Source: Ga0077555 sp963746315
Lineage (GTDB): Bacteria; Pseudomonadota; Alphaproteobacteria; Rhizobiales; Hyphomicrobiaceae
Assembly (NCBI GenBank): GCA_963746315.1
Contig: CAVVAR010000012.1
Span: forward strand, 1,240,001-1,304,000
DNA: 64,000 bases
Direction of reading: 5' to 3'
The position numbers and the translations under genes were made by a program. Below the pieces are notes generated by a model that was given only the letters and a program-made list of their open reading frames with translations, searched no databases and was not told the DNA's origin. Shown here in pieces: positions 34,874 to 43,143 of this stretch (the first letter of the stretch is position 1; the number at the start of each line of letters is the position of its first letter).

Positions 34874-36988
34874 TTAGACGCCGGCCGGCGTCTTGCCGGT
34901 GATCTCGAGGGCGAAGGCGTAGTCGAGGGCGACCTCCTTCAGGGCCTCGAAGCGGCCGGATGCGCCGCCGTGGCCGGCCTCCATGTTGATTTGCAAGAGC
35001 ACGAGATTGTCGCTGGTGTTGCGCTCGCGCAGGCGCGCAATCCATTTTGCCGGCTCCCAGTATGTGACGCGCGGATCGGTCAGCCCACCATAGGCGAAGA
35101 TGTGAGGATAGGGCTTAGCCTCGACATTCTCGTAGGGCGAGTAGGACAGGATGCGCTTGAAGTCGGCTTCGCTGGTGATTGGGTTGCCCCACTCGGGCCA
35201 TTCCGGCGGGGTCAGCGGCAGGCTGGCGTCGAGCATGGTGTTCAAGACGTCGACGAACGGCACGTCGGCGATGATGCCGAGGAAGAGCTCGGGCGCCATG
35301 TTGGCGACGGCACCCATCAGCATGCCGCCGGCCGAGCCGCCGTTGGCGACGATGTTGCCACGCCGAGTCATACCTAGCGAGACGAGGTGCTCGCCGGCCG
35401 CGATGAAGTCGGTGAACGTGTTGACCTTCCGCTCGAGCTTGCCGCCCGTGTACCAGCGGTAGCCCTTGTCCTTGCCGCCTCGGATATGGGCAATGGCGTA
35501 GATGAAGCCGCGGTCGACCAGCGACAGCCGCGTCGTCGAGAACGAGGCGGGCATCGGGATGCCATAGGCGCCATACCCGTAGAGGAGCACGGGGGCGGTG
35601 CCGTCGAGAGGTGTCGACTTGCGGTAGAGCAGCGACACCGGAACGAGCTCGCCGTCCGGCGCCGGCGCCAGCACGCGGCGCGTGACATAGTCTGCGGGAT
35701 TGTGGCCGGACGGAATTTCCTGTCGCTTTCGGAGCGTCCGGGCACGGGTCACCATGTCGTAGTCGAAGACCTCGGCAGGAGTCGTCATCGAGGAGTAGGT
35801 GAAGCGGATCGTCTTGGTGTCGAACTCGTAGCCGTGGGAGAGGCCGAGGCTGTAGGCCTCCTCGTCGAAGGCGATCGCGTGCTCGGCGCCGTCGGCAAGC
35901 TGGCGGATGATGATACGCGGCAGGCTCTCCTCGCGCTCGAGCCGCACGAGATGGCCCGTGTAGAGCACGGTGTCGATGATCAGCCGGCCGGGCTTGTGGG
36001 GCACGACCTCGCGCCAGTGCTCCTCACCAGGCGTCGCGACCGGCGCGGTCACGATGCGGAAGTCCTCGGCATCGCCGGAGTTGGTGGTGATGTAGAGGAG
36101 ATCTCCGTGATGCTCGACGCCGTACTCGTGGCCGTGTCGGCGCGGCGCGACGAGGCGCAGAGGTGCGCTGGGCTGGTCGGCATCGACGAGATAGACCTCG
36201 CTGGTCTGGTGGTCGTGCGCGTCGATCAGGATGTAGCGGCCGGACTGAGTTGCGCCCACTCCGACGTAGAAGCCGGCGTTTTTCTCCTCATACACGAGCA
36301 CATCGCTGGCTGCCGGCGTGCCGACGGTATGCCGGTAGACGTAGAGTGGGCGATGGTTGTCGTCGAGGCGGACGTAGAAGAAGGTCCGGCCATCGCGCGC
36401 CCAGACGACGCCGCCGCGCGTGTCGGGGATCGAATCGTCGAGATCGCGGCCGGTGGCGAGGTCGCGAATGCGCACGGTGAACAGCTCCGAGCCCTTCTCG
36501 TCCACGGAGTAGGCGAGCAGCCTGTGGTCGTGGCTGTGGCTCCCGTCACCGAGCTGCCAGTAGGCCTTGCCCTCAGCCTCGGCGTTGCCGTCGAGCATGA
36601 CGGTCTCGCTGCCGTCGGCGGCGCCACGGGGACGCCGCAGCAGGCGGGGATATTGCCCACCCGTGACGTACCCCACCTGGTACTCGAAGGGACCGTCGGG
36701 CGCGGGCACGGACGTGTCGTCCTCCTTGATGCGCGCCTTCATCTCCTCGAAAAGCGCCGCCTGGAGCGGCTTGGTGTGGGCGAGCCTCGCGTCCGTGTAA
36801 GCGTTCTCGGCTTCGAGGTAGGTCCGGATGGCGGGGTCGAGCACCGAAGGATCGCGCATCACCTCCTGCCAGTTGTCCGCGCGCAGCCAGGCGTAGTCGT
36901 CGACCAGCACTGTGCCGTGATGCTCCGAGGTCACTGGACGCTTTGTAGCGCGGGGAGGCACGAGGCTCGTGGGGATGGCTTTCGGCAT
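34874..36988 (-). CDS. ptrB: oligopeptidase B (S9A prolyl oligopeptidase family)
   Basis: A 704-residue serine peptidase cutting short peptides after basic residues. The N-terminal beta-propeller (about 75-410) opens with HGTVLVDDYAWLRADNW. The catalytic domain has GYGAYGIPM, then NGGSAGGML with the nucleophile Ser, and the catalytic His in AGHGGASGRFE near the end; the catalytic Asp lies in the segment DPRVTYWEPAKW. The start at 36988 fits the family length; upstream in-frame sequence is low-complexity. The protein has no signal peptide and is cytoplasmic. Confidence 0.93.
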   Translation of the reverse strand: MPKAIPTSLVPPRATKRPVTSEHHGTVLVDDYAWLRADNWQEVMRDPSVLDPAIRTYLEAENAYTDARLAHTKPLQAALFEEMKARIKEDDTSVPAPDGPFEYQVGYVTGGQYPRLLRRPRGAADGSETVMLDGNAEAEGKAYWQLGDGSHSHDHRLLAYSVDEKGSELFTVRIRDLATGRDLDDSIPDTRGGVVWARDGRTFFYVRLDDNHRPLYVYRHTVGTPAASDVLVYEEKNAGFYVGVGATQSGRYILIDAHDHQTSEVYLVDADQPSAPLRLVAPRRHGHEYGVEHHGDLLYITTNSGDAEDFRIVTAPVATPGEEHWREVVPHKPGRLIIDTVLYTGHLVRLEREESLPRIIIRQLADGAEHAIAFDEEAYSLGLSHGYEFDTKTIRFTYSSMTTPAEVFDYDMVTRARTLRKRQEIPSGHNPADYVTRRVLAPAPDGELVPVSLLYRKSTPLDGTAPVLLYGYGAYGIPMPASFSTTRLSLVDRGFIYAIAHIRGGKDKGYRWYTGGKLERKVNTFTDFIAAGEHLVSLGMTRRGNIVANGGSAGGMLMGAVANMAPELFLGIIADVPFVDVLNTMLDASLPLTPPEWPEWGNPITSEADFKRILSYSPYENVEAKPYPHIFAYGGLTDPRVTYWEPAKWIARLRERNTSDNLVLLQINMEAGHGGASGRFEALKEVALDYAFALEITGKTPAGV

Positions 36989-37376
36989 TGCGATGACTTC
37001 CGGTTGGGCGCTGGCGTCCGGCTGGCAGCGGCTGGCGATAAGAGGGTCACGAGCGTTGTGCCGGGTAGGGCGAGATATGTCCGCGGCGTCGCTCGTCGGC
37101 CTCGAGGTTCTAGCATGCTGGCCGGTCTGTGGACCATCTCCGGCAACATCAAGCGTCGTTCGAGCCGATGGCACCCGCTGAGCTCAGGCATAGCAAGTTC
37201 TGAATTGTCGGTGACATGACTGTGTGTGGTTCTTATAGTGCACTACATTAGGGTCGGAGAGGTCGATTACTTTAGCCGGCTGTAGATGTGCTCTGGATAC
37301 AAGGGTCCGGAGCGCGCGCTCGTAGAATTCACAATGAATTGTCACGTAGACTTACGTGGCTCGGTGGAGGGATTGA
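36989..37376. other. 388-base divergent region between ptrB and mucR
   Basis: No gene seen. The right half (37195-37360) is AT-richer than the rest of the window and ends with two adjacent perfect palindromes described separately; it must contain the mucR promoter. Confidence 0.55.
37331..37358 (+). promoter_or_regulatory. two abutting palindromes in the mucR leader, possible MucR/Ros operator
   Basis: ACAAT-GA-ATTGT (37331-37342) is followed without a gap by CACGTA-GACT-TACGTG (37343-37358), both perfect. The GGAGGG ribosome site starts eight bases later. Ros and MucR proteins repress their own genes, and the known Ros box contains a CAAT...ATTG inverted repeat, which the first palindrome resembles. 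The sequence shows the repeats; their function as operator is inferred. Confidence 0.5.
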
Positions 37377-37781
37377 ATGGACGAGGAGGTGCGAGGCGAT
37401 CTGATCGGGCTGACGGCCCAGATCGTGGCCGCCTACGTGAGCAAGAACACGGTCGCGAGCGGCGACGTGCCGGCGCTGATCGGAGACGTGCATCAGGCGC
37501 TCGTCAGGGCGACAGGTAACGTCGAGGTGCCGGAGCGGGACGAGATGAAGCCGGCTGTTCCGGTGAAGAAATCGGTGACGCCGGACTACATCGTCTGTCT
37601 CGAGGACGGCAAGAAATTCAAATCGTTGAAGCGTCATTTGCGCACCCACTACAAGATGTCGCCCGAGGAATACCGGGCTAAATGGCAGTTGCCACACGAC
37701 TATCCGATGGTGGCGCCGAACTACGCGGCGGCTCGCTCGCAACTGGCGAAGAAGATGGGGCTCGGCACGCGCCGGGATTGA
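37377..37781 (+). CDS. mucR: MucR/Ros family transcriptional regulator
   Basis: A 134-residue DNA-binding protein of the prokaryotic zinc-finger family, a global H-NS-like silencer of exopolysaccharide, motility and virulence genes in Rhizobiales. The oligomerising N-terminus (DLIGLTAQIVAAYVSKN) and the finger VCLEDGKKFKSLKRHLRTHY are visible. Ligand positions are Cys74, Asp77, His87, His91: the second Cys of the Cys2His2 finger is Asp, as in several rhizobial Ros homologues. The YRAKWQLPHDYPMVAPNYA tail is family-typical. ATG at 37377 follows GGAGGG. Confidence 0.96.
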   Translation: MDEEVRGDLIGLTAQIVAAYVSKNTVASGDVPALIGDVHQALVRATGNVEVPERDEMKPAVPVKKSVTPDYIVCLEDGKKFKSLKRHLRTHYKMSPEEYRAKWQLPHDYPMVAPNYAAARSQLAKKMGLGTRRD

Positions 37782-38179
37782 TCCCCCGTCCAGCATGGCT
37801 GAAGCTTGGCGCTGACTGCGAGGCGGCGGCCAGCGCGGCATCGGCCGCGACGGGAACGTTTGCGCCGGCGACCCAACTCGAGAGTGGCGGCGGCATCGCC
37901 GCGATCTCGGCATGTAGCGCCCGGTAGAGGCGCGCATGCCGTGCCAAGTCGTACGTCCAGCTCCCGGCGATGCCCCTGCGGCGCTCCTCGCGCAATGCGC
38001 GACGCAGCCGCTGGATCAGCCGATGATGGGCTTCTTGCGTCATTGAATTCGAGTTCTCCCGGCCACATCGCCAACAGCCGCGGCAAGTCGCGCTGACGGT
38101 CGTAGGTGCCCGGCGATCTGCCGGGGCGGAAGGCGAGGGGGCGTGGTCGGGTCTCATGCGTGGGGCCGTATTTGGACAT
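37678..38179 (-). pseudogene. conserved Rhizobiales hypothetical gene, frameshifted
   Basis: From the ATG at 38179 the first frame codes MSKYGPTHETRPRPLAFRPG, then RSPGTYDRQRDLPRLLAMWP, which I recall as the start of a small conserved rhizobial family. The expected continuation, HHRLIQRLRRALREERRRGI and GSWTYDLARHARLYRALHAE, is in the frame one base further on. The break falls at about 38041-38062. Beyond the family-like part the second frame runs on to a stop at 37678, into the end of mucR on the other strand, so the true end is uncertain. Either a gained base or a sequencing error. The second part has its own ATG (MTQEAHH) and could be a coupled gene. Confidence 0.6.
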
Positions 38180-38329
38180 GCGGGTTTCCGGTCTGTTGTC
38201 GCACCTGATCGTCTCACAGGCACGGGGACCGGGGATAAGTCCGCATTCGCGACGGCCGGGCGACTTGCCGAGAACGCGTCGACACGGCATGTAGGTCCAA
38301 CCGGACAGCTTTCGATCCGGGGGGGCAAC

Positions 38330-38779
38330 ATGGCGTCATCGAGGCTCGAGCATGTGGCGGTGGCGGCAGCGGTGTGGGCGGCGTTCGCGTCTCCCGCAGG
38401 TGCCGGCTCATGCTCCCGCGCCGACTTCGAGGCAGCCGTCGGCGAGGCGGCGCAGGCCCTGCGCGAGCTCAATCAGGTGAACAAGCCGACCTTCCAGGCA
38501 AAGCTCCGGCAACTCAAAGCCAAGCGTGGGTGGAGCCACGACCAGTTCTTGGCCGAGGCGGCACCGATCGTGCAGGACCAGAAAATCGCGGCGTACGACG
38601 ATGAGGCCGCGGGTTTTCTCGCGCGCATCGAGCAACTGGGCGCCGAGGGCACCAGTGCCGCCTCGCCGGATTGCTCGCGGTTGGCCGAGGTTCGCCAGTC
38701 GATGACGTCGCTCGTCGACGTCCAGAAGGCGAAATGGGCCTACATGTTCCAGCGCATCGGTGCCGAGTTGGAACGCTGA
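38330..38779 (+). CDS. small exported protein of unknown function
   Basis: A 149-residue protein starting at 38330, with a G-rich tract (GGGGGGG) 5-11 bases upstream. The signal peptide (HVAVAAAVWAAFASPAGA, cleavage about residue 25) leads to a mature helical protein of about 125 residues with two cysteines (SCSRADF and SPDCSRLAE) that could pair in the periplasm. The helices (AALRELNQVNKPTFQAKLRQL-like, split) suggest a bundle. I do not recognise a domain. It is convergent with the membrane protein gene at 38798. Confidence 0.75.
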   Translation: MASSRLEHVAVAAAVWAAFASPAGAGSCSRADFEAAVGEAAQALRELNQVNKPTFQAKLRQLKAKRGWSHDQFLAEAAPIVQDQKIAAYDDEAAGFLARIEQLGAEGTSAASPDCSRLAEVRQSMTSLVDVQKAKWAYMFQRIGAELER

Positions 38780-38797
38780 GGCGGCCGAAGCCTGGCG

Positions 38798-39616
38798 TCA
38801 GCGCAGCCGTGTCGCCAGGCTTCGGCCGGCGATCAGCATGACGTTCCAGCCGATGGTGATGGCCAGACCGAGACCGAGGCCCGGCCAGACCCCCAGCCGC
38901 GGCACCGCCAGGTTGACGGCGGCGAACGCAATCACCATGCCCACCAGACCGCCGAGCGTATGTGCCAGAAGCGCGGCTGTGGCCGGGCCTCCGACGCGCG
39001 GGTGCATGACCAGGATCAGGCTCGTCGTGAGTATCGGCATCACCGACAGGATGCCGGTCACCTCGGCGGGGACATGACGGCTTGCGACGATGACCACGCC
39101 GGTGAGTGCCGCGACGAAGATGGCGCGCTGGACAAGGTCCGTCCAATGCCGCTTGGCGGTACGCAGCGCCACGCCGCGCGTGAAGCTCCGGGCGAGCCAC
39201 AGCGCGACGGAGTAGATCGGTGCCACGAAGAGCAGAGCCTCGATCAGCGTCCACTCGCCCCGCGCCTGCACGATGGCGCCGCAAACCGCCCACGCCGTCA
39301 GTCCGCCGACTAGCGAGGCCGCGACGCCCTGCGTACGAGCGAGAAGCGCATAGATCAGTGCGAAGACGGGATTGGCGCCGCAGATGGCGACGGAGGTGAC
39401 GGTCGCCGCTGCGATGTAACCGGCGTCGTGCTCGAGGGCGAGCAGCAGGTAGACCGGGCCCGTGTAGAGGGGCAGCGAGGCGACCATGGCGCCGAGGAAC
39501 GGCCCGAGACGCTCGGCGACGAGGGCAACTACGACCACGAACCCCGCGACCAGCGTCATGCGCATGGTCAGGACCTCGAGCGGCATTCCGGCGAGAAGCG
39601 CGTCGAGCAGGATCAT
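38798..39616 (-). CDS. integral membrane protein of unknown function
   Basis: A 272-residue protein with eight or nine hydrophobic helices covering nearly its whole length (for example MTLVAGFVVVVALVAERLG, IYALLARTQGVAASLVGGL, AIFVAALTGVVIVA, LGLGLAITIGWNVMLIAG). A short basic loop (RTAKRHWTDLVQR) lies near the middle. The pattern of two similar four-helix halves suggests an internal duplication of transporter type, but there is no motif I can name. Flanked by a convergent exported-protein gene and, upstream, the aminoacyltransferase gene in the same direction. Confidence 0.8.
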   Translation of the reverse strand: MILLDALLAGMPLEVLTMRMTLVAGFVVVVALVAERLGPFLGAMVASLPLYTGPVYLLLALEHDAGYIAAATVTSVAICGANPVFALIYALLARTQGVAASLVGGLTAWAVCGAIVQARGEWTLIEALLFVAPIYSVALWLARSFTRGVALRTAKRHWTDLVQRAIFVAALTGVVIVASRHVPAEVTGILSVMPILTTSLILVMHPRVGGPATAALLAHTLGGLVGMVIAFAAVNLAVPRLGVWPGLGLGLAITIGWNVMLIAGRSLATRLR

Positions 39617-39717
39617 GGGCCAGCCAAGTCAGGGCGCGGGGGTAGGGACGCGAACGGCACGAGGCCCCCGCAGGCGATCTCGAGGAGAGCCAGCTTGCGG
39701 GCGGCAGGGTGCGCAGC

Positions 39718-40467
39718 TCAAGCGGTGCGTTGCCAGCCGTTGGGCCCGAGTCGCTCCTGCGGTCCGAACCGCTGCTTGTAGGCCATCTTGCGGGAGCCCT
39801 CGATCCAGTAGCCGAGGTAGAGGTAAGGCAGGCCCAGCCGGCGAGCCTCGGCGATCTGCTCTAGGATCATGTAGGTGCCGAGGCTGCGGTCCTGCTCGTC
39901 GGTATCGTAGAAGCTGTAGACCATCGAGATGCCGTCGGTCAGGCGGTCGCACAGAGCAATGCCCTTGAGAGGCCCCTTCGACTTGACCTTGCTTCCCGGT
40001 GACGACGGCTCGCCGACCCGGTACTCGGTGAGGAACGTGTCGATGATCGAATCCTCGATCATCATAGCGTAGTCGAGAACGGTCATGTCGGCCATGCCGC
40101 CGTCGCCGTGCCGCTGATCGATGTAGCCGCGGAACAGGCTGTACTGCTCTGAGGTGGGCACCGCGGCCACGCGGCTCGCGACGATATCGGCGTTGCGCTG
40201 GGACACGCGCTTGAACGACCGGCTCGGCTCGAACTCGTCGACCACGACGCGGATCGACACGCAGGCCTGGCAGCCCTCGCAATAGGGCATGTAGGCGATG
40301 TTCTGGCTGCGCCGGAAACCGCCGCGCAGAAGGCTGTCGACGAGGGGGCGCGGCTTGTCGTGGGTCAGGTGGGTGAACAGCTTGCGCTCGCTGCGGCCCG
40401 GAAGATACGGGCAAGCTTGCGGAGCGGTCACGTAGAACTCGGGAAAGTTCTTTTGTTGCTCCGACAT
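39718..40467 (-). CDS. bpt: arginyl-/leucyl-tRNA--protein transferase (Bpt/Ate type)
   Basis: A 249-residue enzyme adding an amino acid from aminoacyl-tRNA to protein N-termini with Asp or Glu, feeding the N-end rule. The N-terminal cysteine box is clear (ACPYLPGRSERKLFTHL and YCEGCQACVSIRV), as is the GNAT-like C-terminal half with GISMVYSFYDTDEQDRSLGT and YWIEGSRKMAYKQRFGP. It is the eukaryotic-Ate1-like bacterial form. The donor is probably leucine by analogy to Vibrio Bpt, not shown by the sequence. There is no ClpS/ClpA gene near. Confidence 0.93.
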   Translation of the reverse strand: MSEQQKNFPEFYVTAPQACPYLPGRSERKLFTHLTHDKPRPLVDSLLRGGFRRSQNIAYMPYCEGCQACVSIRVVVDEFEPSRSFKRVSQRNADIVASRVAAVPTSEQYSLFRGYIDQRHGDGGMADMTVLDYAMMIEDSIIDTFLTEYRVGEPSSPGSKVKSKGPLKGIALCDRLTDGISMVYSFYDTDEQDRSLGTYMILEQIAEARRLGLPYLYLGYWIEGSRKMAYKQRFGPQERLGPNGWQRTA

Positions 40468-40989
40468 GCCGTCCGCAATCCCTTCCGACTACTGGCGAGC
40501 GCGATCCTCGCTGCCCATTGACCCAAGCCCGCCAACTTATGAATAAGCCCGGCCTACTTCAAGTGCCGCCGCAACCCGGAGCTCTCGTCCGGGACGTGCT
40601 CTGTTGCACCCGTGCAATGGGTGAAAGTGTTGTTCGTGCCGGCAGATGATCTGTAGGCGCTGAATTTTGCGGTTGACCTCGGTGGCAGGGCCCGGGGTTT
40701 CAGCCGCGCGTGAAAAGGCTGATCGTCCTGCAGAACAGTCTCTACAATGGCTGGCGCTTCGAGGATGTGTGGCTCGATCGCTGAGGGCTGCCTCGTGAAA
40801 CTCAGCAGGCGGGGCCGATGCACTCTCAGGGCTCACCCCGGCACGTTGCGCCGAAAAATGCAGCTCTTGCAGAGCAAGGCGGCGGATGTGCAACGGCGCA
40901 TCCCCTACGCGGGTACGGATCGAAAGCAGTTTCGGAAGGGCCGTTAGCCTCTTCTGAAGGCCATCGAAGCCAACACGAGAGGAACGAGC
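40468..40989. other. 522-base intergenic region, no gene seen
   Basis: Frames up to about 115 codons exist on both strands but they lack ribosome sites and have composition typical of non-coding frames. A CACCC..GGGTG repeat around 40607-40623 is the only small palindrome noted. Confidence 0.4.
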
Positions 40990-41685
40990 ATGACCTACAC
41001 CTTGGTCGCCCGCTGTTCGCGCTCCGGCGCATTCGGGGTCGGCATCGCGACTTATTCATTGGCGGTGGGAGCAAAATGCCCGGCAGTCGCCACAGGGGTC
41101 GGAGCGCTTACGACCCAGGCCTTCGTCAATCCGACCTTCAAAGCGCTCGGCCTGCGGCTCTTGCACCAAGGTCATCCGGCTACCCAGGTGCTGGAACTGT
41201 TGCGAGGCGCAGATCCTGACTTTGAATTTCGCCAGGTTGCGATCATCGACCGGCGCGGCGACGTCGTCTGCCACACCGGAGCGAGAACGCGCCAATGGAG
41301 CGGTCAGCGCATCGGCGATGGGTTCGTTGCACTCGGCAATGTCCTCAAGGGCGAGGCCGTCGTTGCCGCCATGGCGGACGCCTACCAGGCGAGCATATCT
41401 CATGACATTGCGGAGCGGATCATGCGGGGATTGGAGGCGGGCCGTGGCGCAGGAGGACAGCACGGGCTCGATGGGCCGTTGCCCGAGCGCTCGGCGAGCC
41501 TCCTGGTGCACGATGGTGAGGAACACGCGCTCATCGATCTCCGGGTCGATTCCCATCCCGACGCCGTCATCGAGTTGCGGCGTGTGCTCGATGAGTTCAA
41601 ACCCTACGTCCCGTTCTATCGCCAGCGCTGGAGAGAGCCGGCCAACGCCGTTCCCCAGGATGCGTTTGTGAGCACGTTAGTGTAG
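40990..41685 (+). CDS. DUF1028 family protein (Ntn-hydrolase-like fold)
   Basis: A 231-residue protein. The family start MTYTLVARC and the GVGIATYSLAVGAKCPAVATGVGALTTQA region (in pieces) are clear; GDVVCHTGARTRQWSG and GFVALGNVLKG are further conserved blocks. Members resemble Ntn hydrolases and often sit with amino-acid or peptide catabolism genes, but no activity is established. AGAGGAA precedes the ATG. The last two codons and the stop codon (TTA GTG TAG) lie inside a hairpin repeat that starts at 41677, so the natural C-terminus may have been cut by that element. Confidence 0.85.
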   Translation: MTYTLVARCSRSGAFGVGIATYSLAVGAKCPAVATGVGALTTQAFVNPTFKALGLRLLHQGHPATQVLELLRGADPDFEFRQVAIIDRRGDVVCHTGARTRQWSGQRIGDGFVALGNVLKGEAVVAAMADAYQASISHDIAERIMRGLEAGRGAGGQHGLDGPLPERSASLLVHDGEEHALIDLRVDSHPDAVIELRRVLDEFKPYVPFYRQRWREPANAVPQDAFVSTLV

Positions 41686-41844
41686 CGCATCTGACGTTTG
41701 GTACCCGCGCTCGACTGGGCTCGTCACCAAACGTCAGATGCAAAAGCTACACTAAAGTCATGATGTTGCTAGTGTTCCTCTGGCGCCGACATTTGCTCTC
41801 GACCGAGCCGCGACGGGAAGCAAATGTCGGCGACGGAACACTAG
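41677..41844 (+). repeat. twin-hairpin element, copy A
   Basis: Two hairpins. First (41677-41755): outer stem TTAGTGTAGC/GCTACACTAA, then an inner 16-base perfect stem GCATCTGACGTTTGGT/ACCAAACGTCAGATGC, with an AAAA bulge on the right arm and a 23-base loop. Second (41769-41844): outer stem CTAGTGTTCC/GGAACACTAG, a TCT bulge on the left arm, inner stem ending CGCCGACATTTGCT/AGCAAATGTCGGCG. The spacer has TCATGA. The element overlaps the end of the DUF1028 gene and stands upstream of a dehydrogenase gene. Near-identical copy at 61360-61527. Confidence 0.9.
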
Positions 41845-41914
41845 GCGCGAAGGCGACTGCAAGAGACTAGAATTCCACGCAAGCAGTTCGGGTAGACGCC
41901 ACTGGGAGATGGAT

Positions 41915-42715
41915 ATGCAGCCGGGAAAGAGACTGACGGGAAAAGTCGCCATCGTGACCGGGGGTGCGTCCGGCATTGGCGCGGAGACCGCGCGGATGTT
42001 TGCATTGCACGGTGCGAGCGTCATGCTGACCGATGCGAATGTCGCGCTGGGGGAAGGCATTGTTCGGGAGATCTCCGCCGCGGGCGGGACGGCGCACTTT
42101 TTGGAGCAGGACGTGCGCAATGAAGAGCGATGGTCCGCGATCGTGGCAGCAACAGAGAAAAACTTCGGGCGTCTCGACATCCTGTGCAACATCGCCGGCA
42201 TTTCGGGTCGTGATCCGAAACTCAATATTCAAACGAGCGTGACGGCAGGGCCCCGGCTCGCAGAGCAGACGCTCGAGCAGTGGAATCTCGTCATGGAAAT
42301 CAATGCCACGGGCGTATTCCTCGGCACCAAGGCTGCAATCCCGGCCATGCAGCGGGCGGGAGGCGGATCCATCATCAACATCTCCTCGATCTGCGGCATC
42401 GTCGGCTCGCATGCGAATGCGGCCTATCACGCATCGAAGGGCGCAGTGCGGATCTTCTCTAAGGCTGCGGCGATCCAGTATGCGCCCGACAAGATCCGAG
42501 TGAACTCGGTGCATCCGGGGTTTGTCGACACGCCTATGACCCAGCCGGGACATGCCAATCCCGAAGTTGCCAGGAAGCGATTGGAGGTCACTCCGCTCGG
42601 CCGCTTCGGAACCCCCGCCGATATCGCCGCCGGCTGCCTCTACCTTGCCTCCGACGAGTCGTCTTGGGTCACAGGCAGCGAGCTCGTCATCGACGGAGGC
42701 ATGACCGCCAACTGA
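41915..42715 (+). CDS. short-chain dehydrogenase/reductase (SDR)
   Basis: A 266-residue classical SDR oxidoreductase. Cofactor motif TGGASGIG (about residues 15-22), the NxxG equivalent CNIAGISG, and the catalytic YHASK with upstream Ser (INISSICG) are all present, ending in the family's ASDESSWVTGSELVIDGG. Asp at the end of beta-2 (LTDAN) suggests NAD rather than NADP. I start at the ATG at 41915 (GGGAG upstream); an ATG two codons earlier is too close to that site. Substrate unknown. Between two copies of hairpin elements. Confidence 0.9.
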   Translation: MQPGKRLTGKVAIVTGGASGIGAETARMFALHGASVMLTDANVALGEGIVREISAAGGTAHFLEQDVRNEERWSAIVAATEKNFGRLDILCNIAGISGRDPKLNIQTSVTAGPRLAEQTLEQWNLVMEINATGVFLGTKAAIPAMQRAGGGSIINISSICGIVGSHANAAYHASKGAVRIFSKAAAIQYAPDKIRVNSVHPGFVDTPMTQPGHANPEVARKRLEVTPLGRFGTPADIAAGCLYLASDESSWVTGSELVIDGGMTAN

Positions 42716-42861
42716 CAACCGAAGGCTCACTCGCCTTGACCGCATTCGTTGCGATCGCCCGCGCTAGCTGGACTCAAGTACGCGCGACTGCGAGTGCATC
42801 GCTGGCCCAACCGGCGAGCATCGGAATTCGCCTCTATCGTGGCGGCATTCAAAGTTGCACT

Positions 42862-43027
42862 CTAGTGTCCCGACCGCGAAGTTCGTTTCATCGGGCTGCC
42901 GGGTCGGGACGAGCTTCGCGGTAGAGAGGACACTAGCTAAATCATGAGCTTAGTGTGGCGTTGAGTTTGGAAGTCCGCTTTCAGAGACTGCCGAGAGAAT
43001 GAAGCGGACTTCCAAACCGCCACACTA
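42862..43027 (-). repeat. twin-hairpin element, divergent inverted copy C
   Basis: First hairpin on the + strand (42862-42936): outer stem CTAGTGTCC/GGACACTAG, inner stem ACCGCGAAG[T/C]TCGT pairing 13 of 14, bulge AGAGA on the right arm. Second (42951-43027): outer TAGTGTGGCG/CGCCACACTA, inner perfect 16-base stem GTTTGGAAGTCCGCTT/AAGCGGACTTCCAAAC, bulge TTGA on the left arm. Spacer contains TCATGA. Read on the - strand, order, bulge sides and spacer match copies A and B, but the inner stems share no sequence with them. Confidence 0.88.
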
Positions 43028-43143
43028 GGTTGAGCCGTCCAACGTCGCAGCACGTTGGGGACCGTCACACGAAGGCTGCCTTTCGAGCTTGCTTATGACG
43101 GTTCGGGAGCCGACGCACGACGCTAACCGACGAGGAGGGACGC

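Noticed and set aside
35387..37219. A 610-codon open frame on the + strand
   Set aside because: It is the antisense of oligopeptidase B, whose motifs are complete on the other strand; no ribosome site.
41677..43027. Hairpin repeats as CRISPR repeats, IS ends or plain terminators
   Set aside because: No regular spacing, no transposase between them, no T-runs; stems are far longer than terminators need and are framed by conserved outer stems and bulges.
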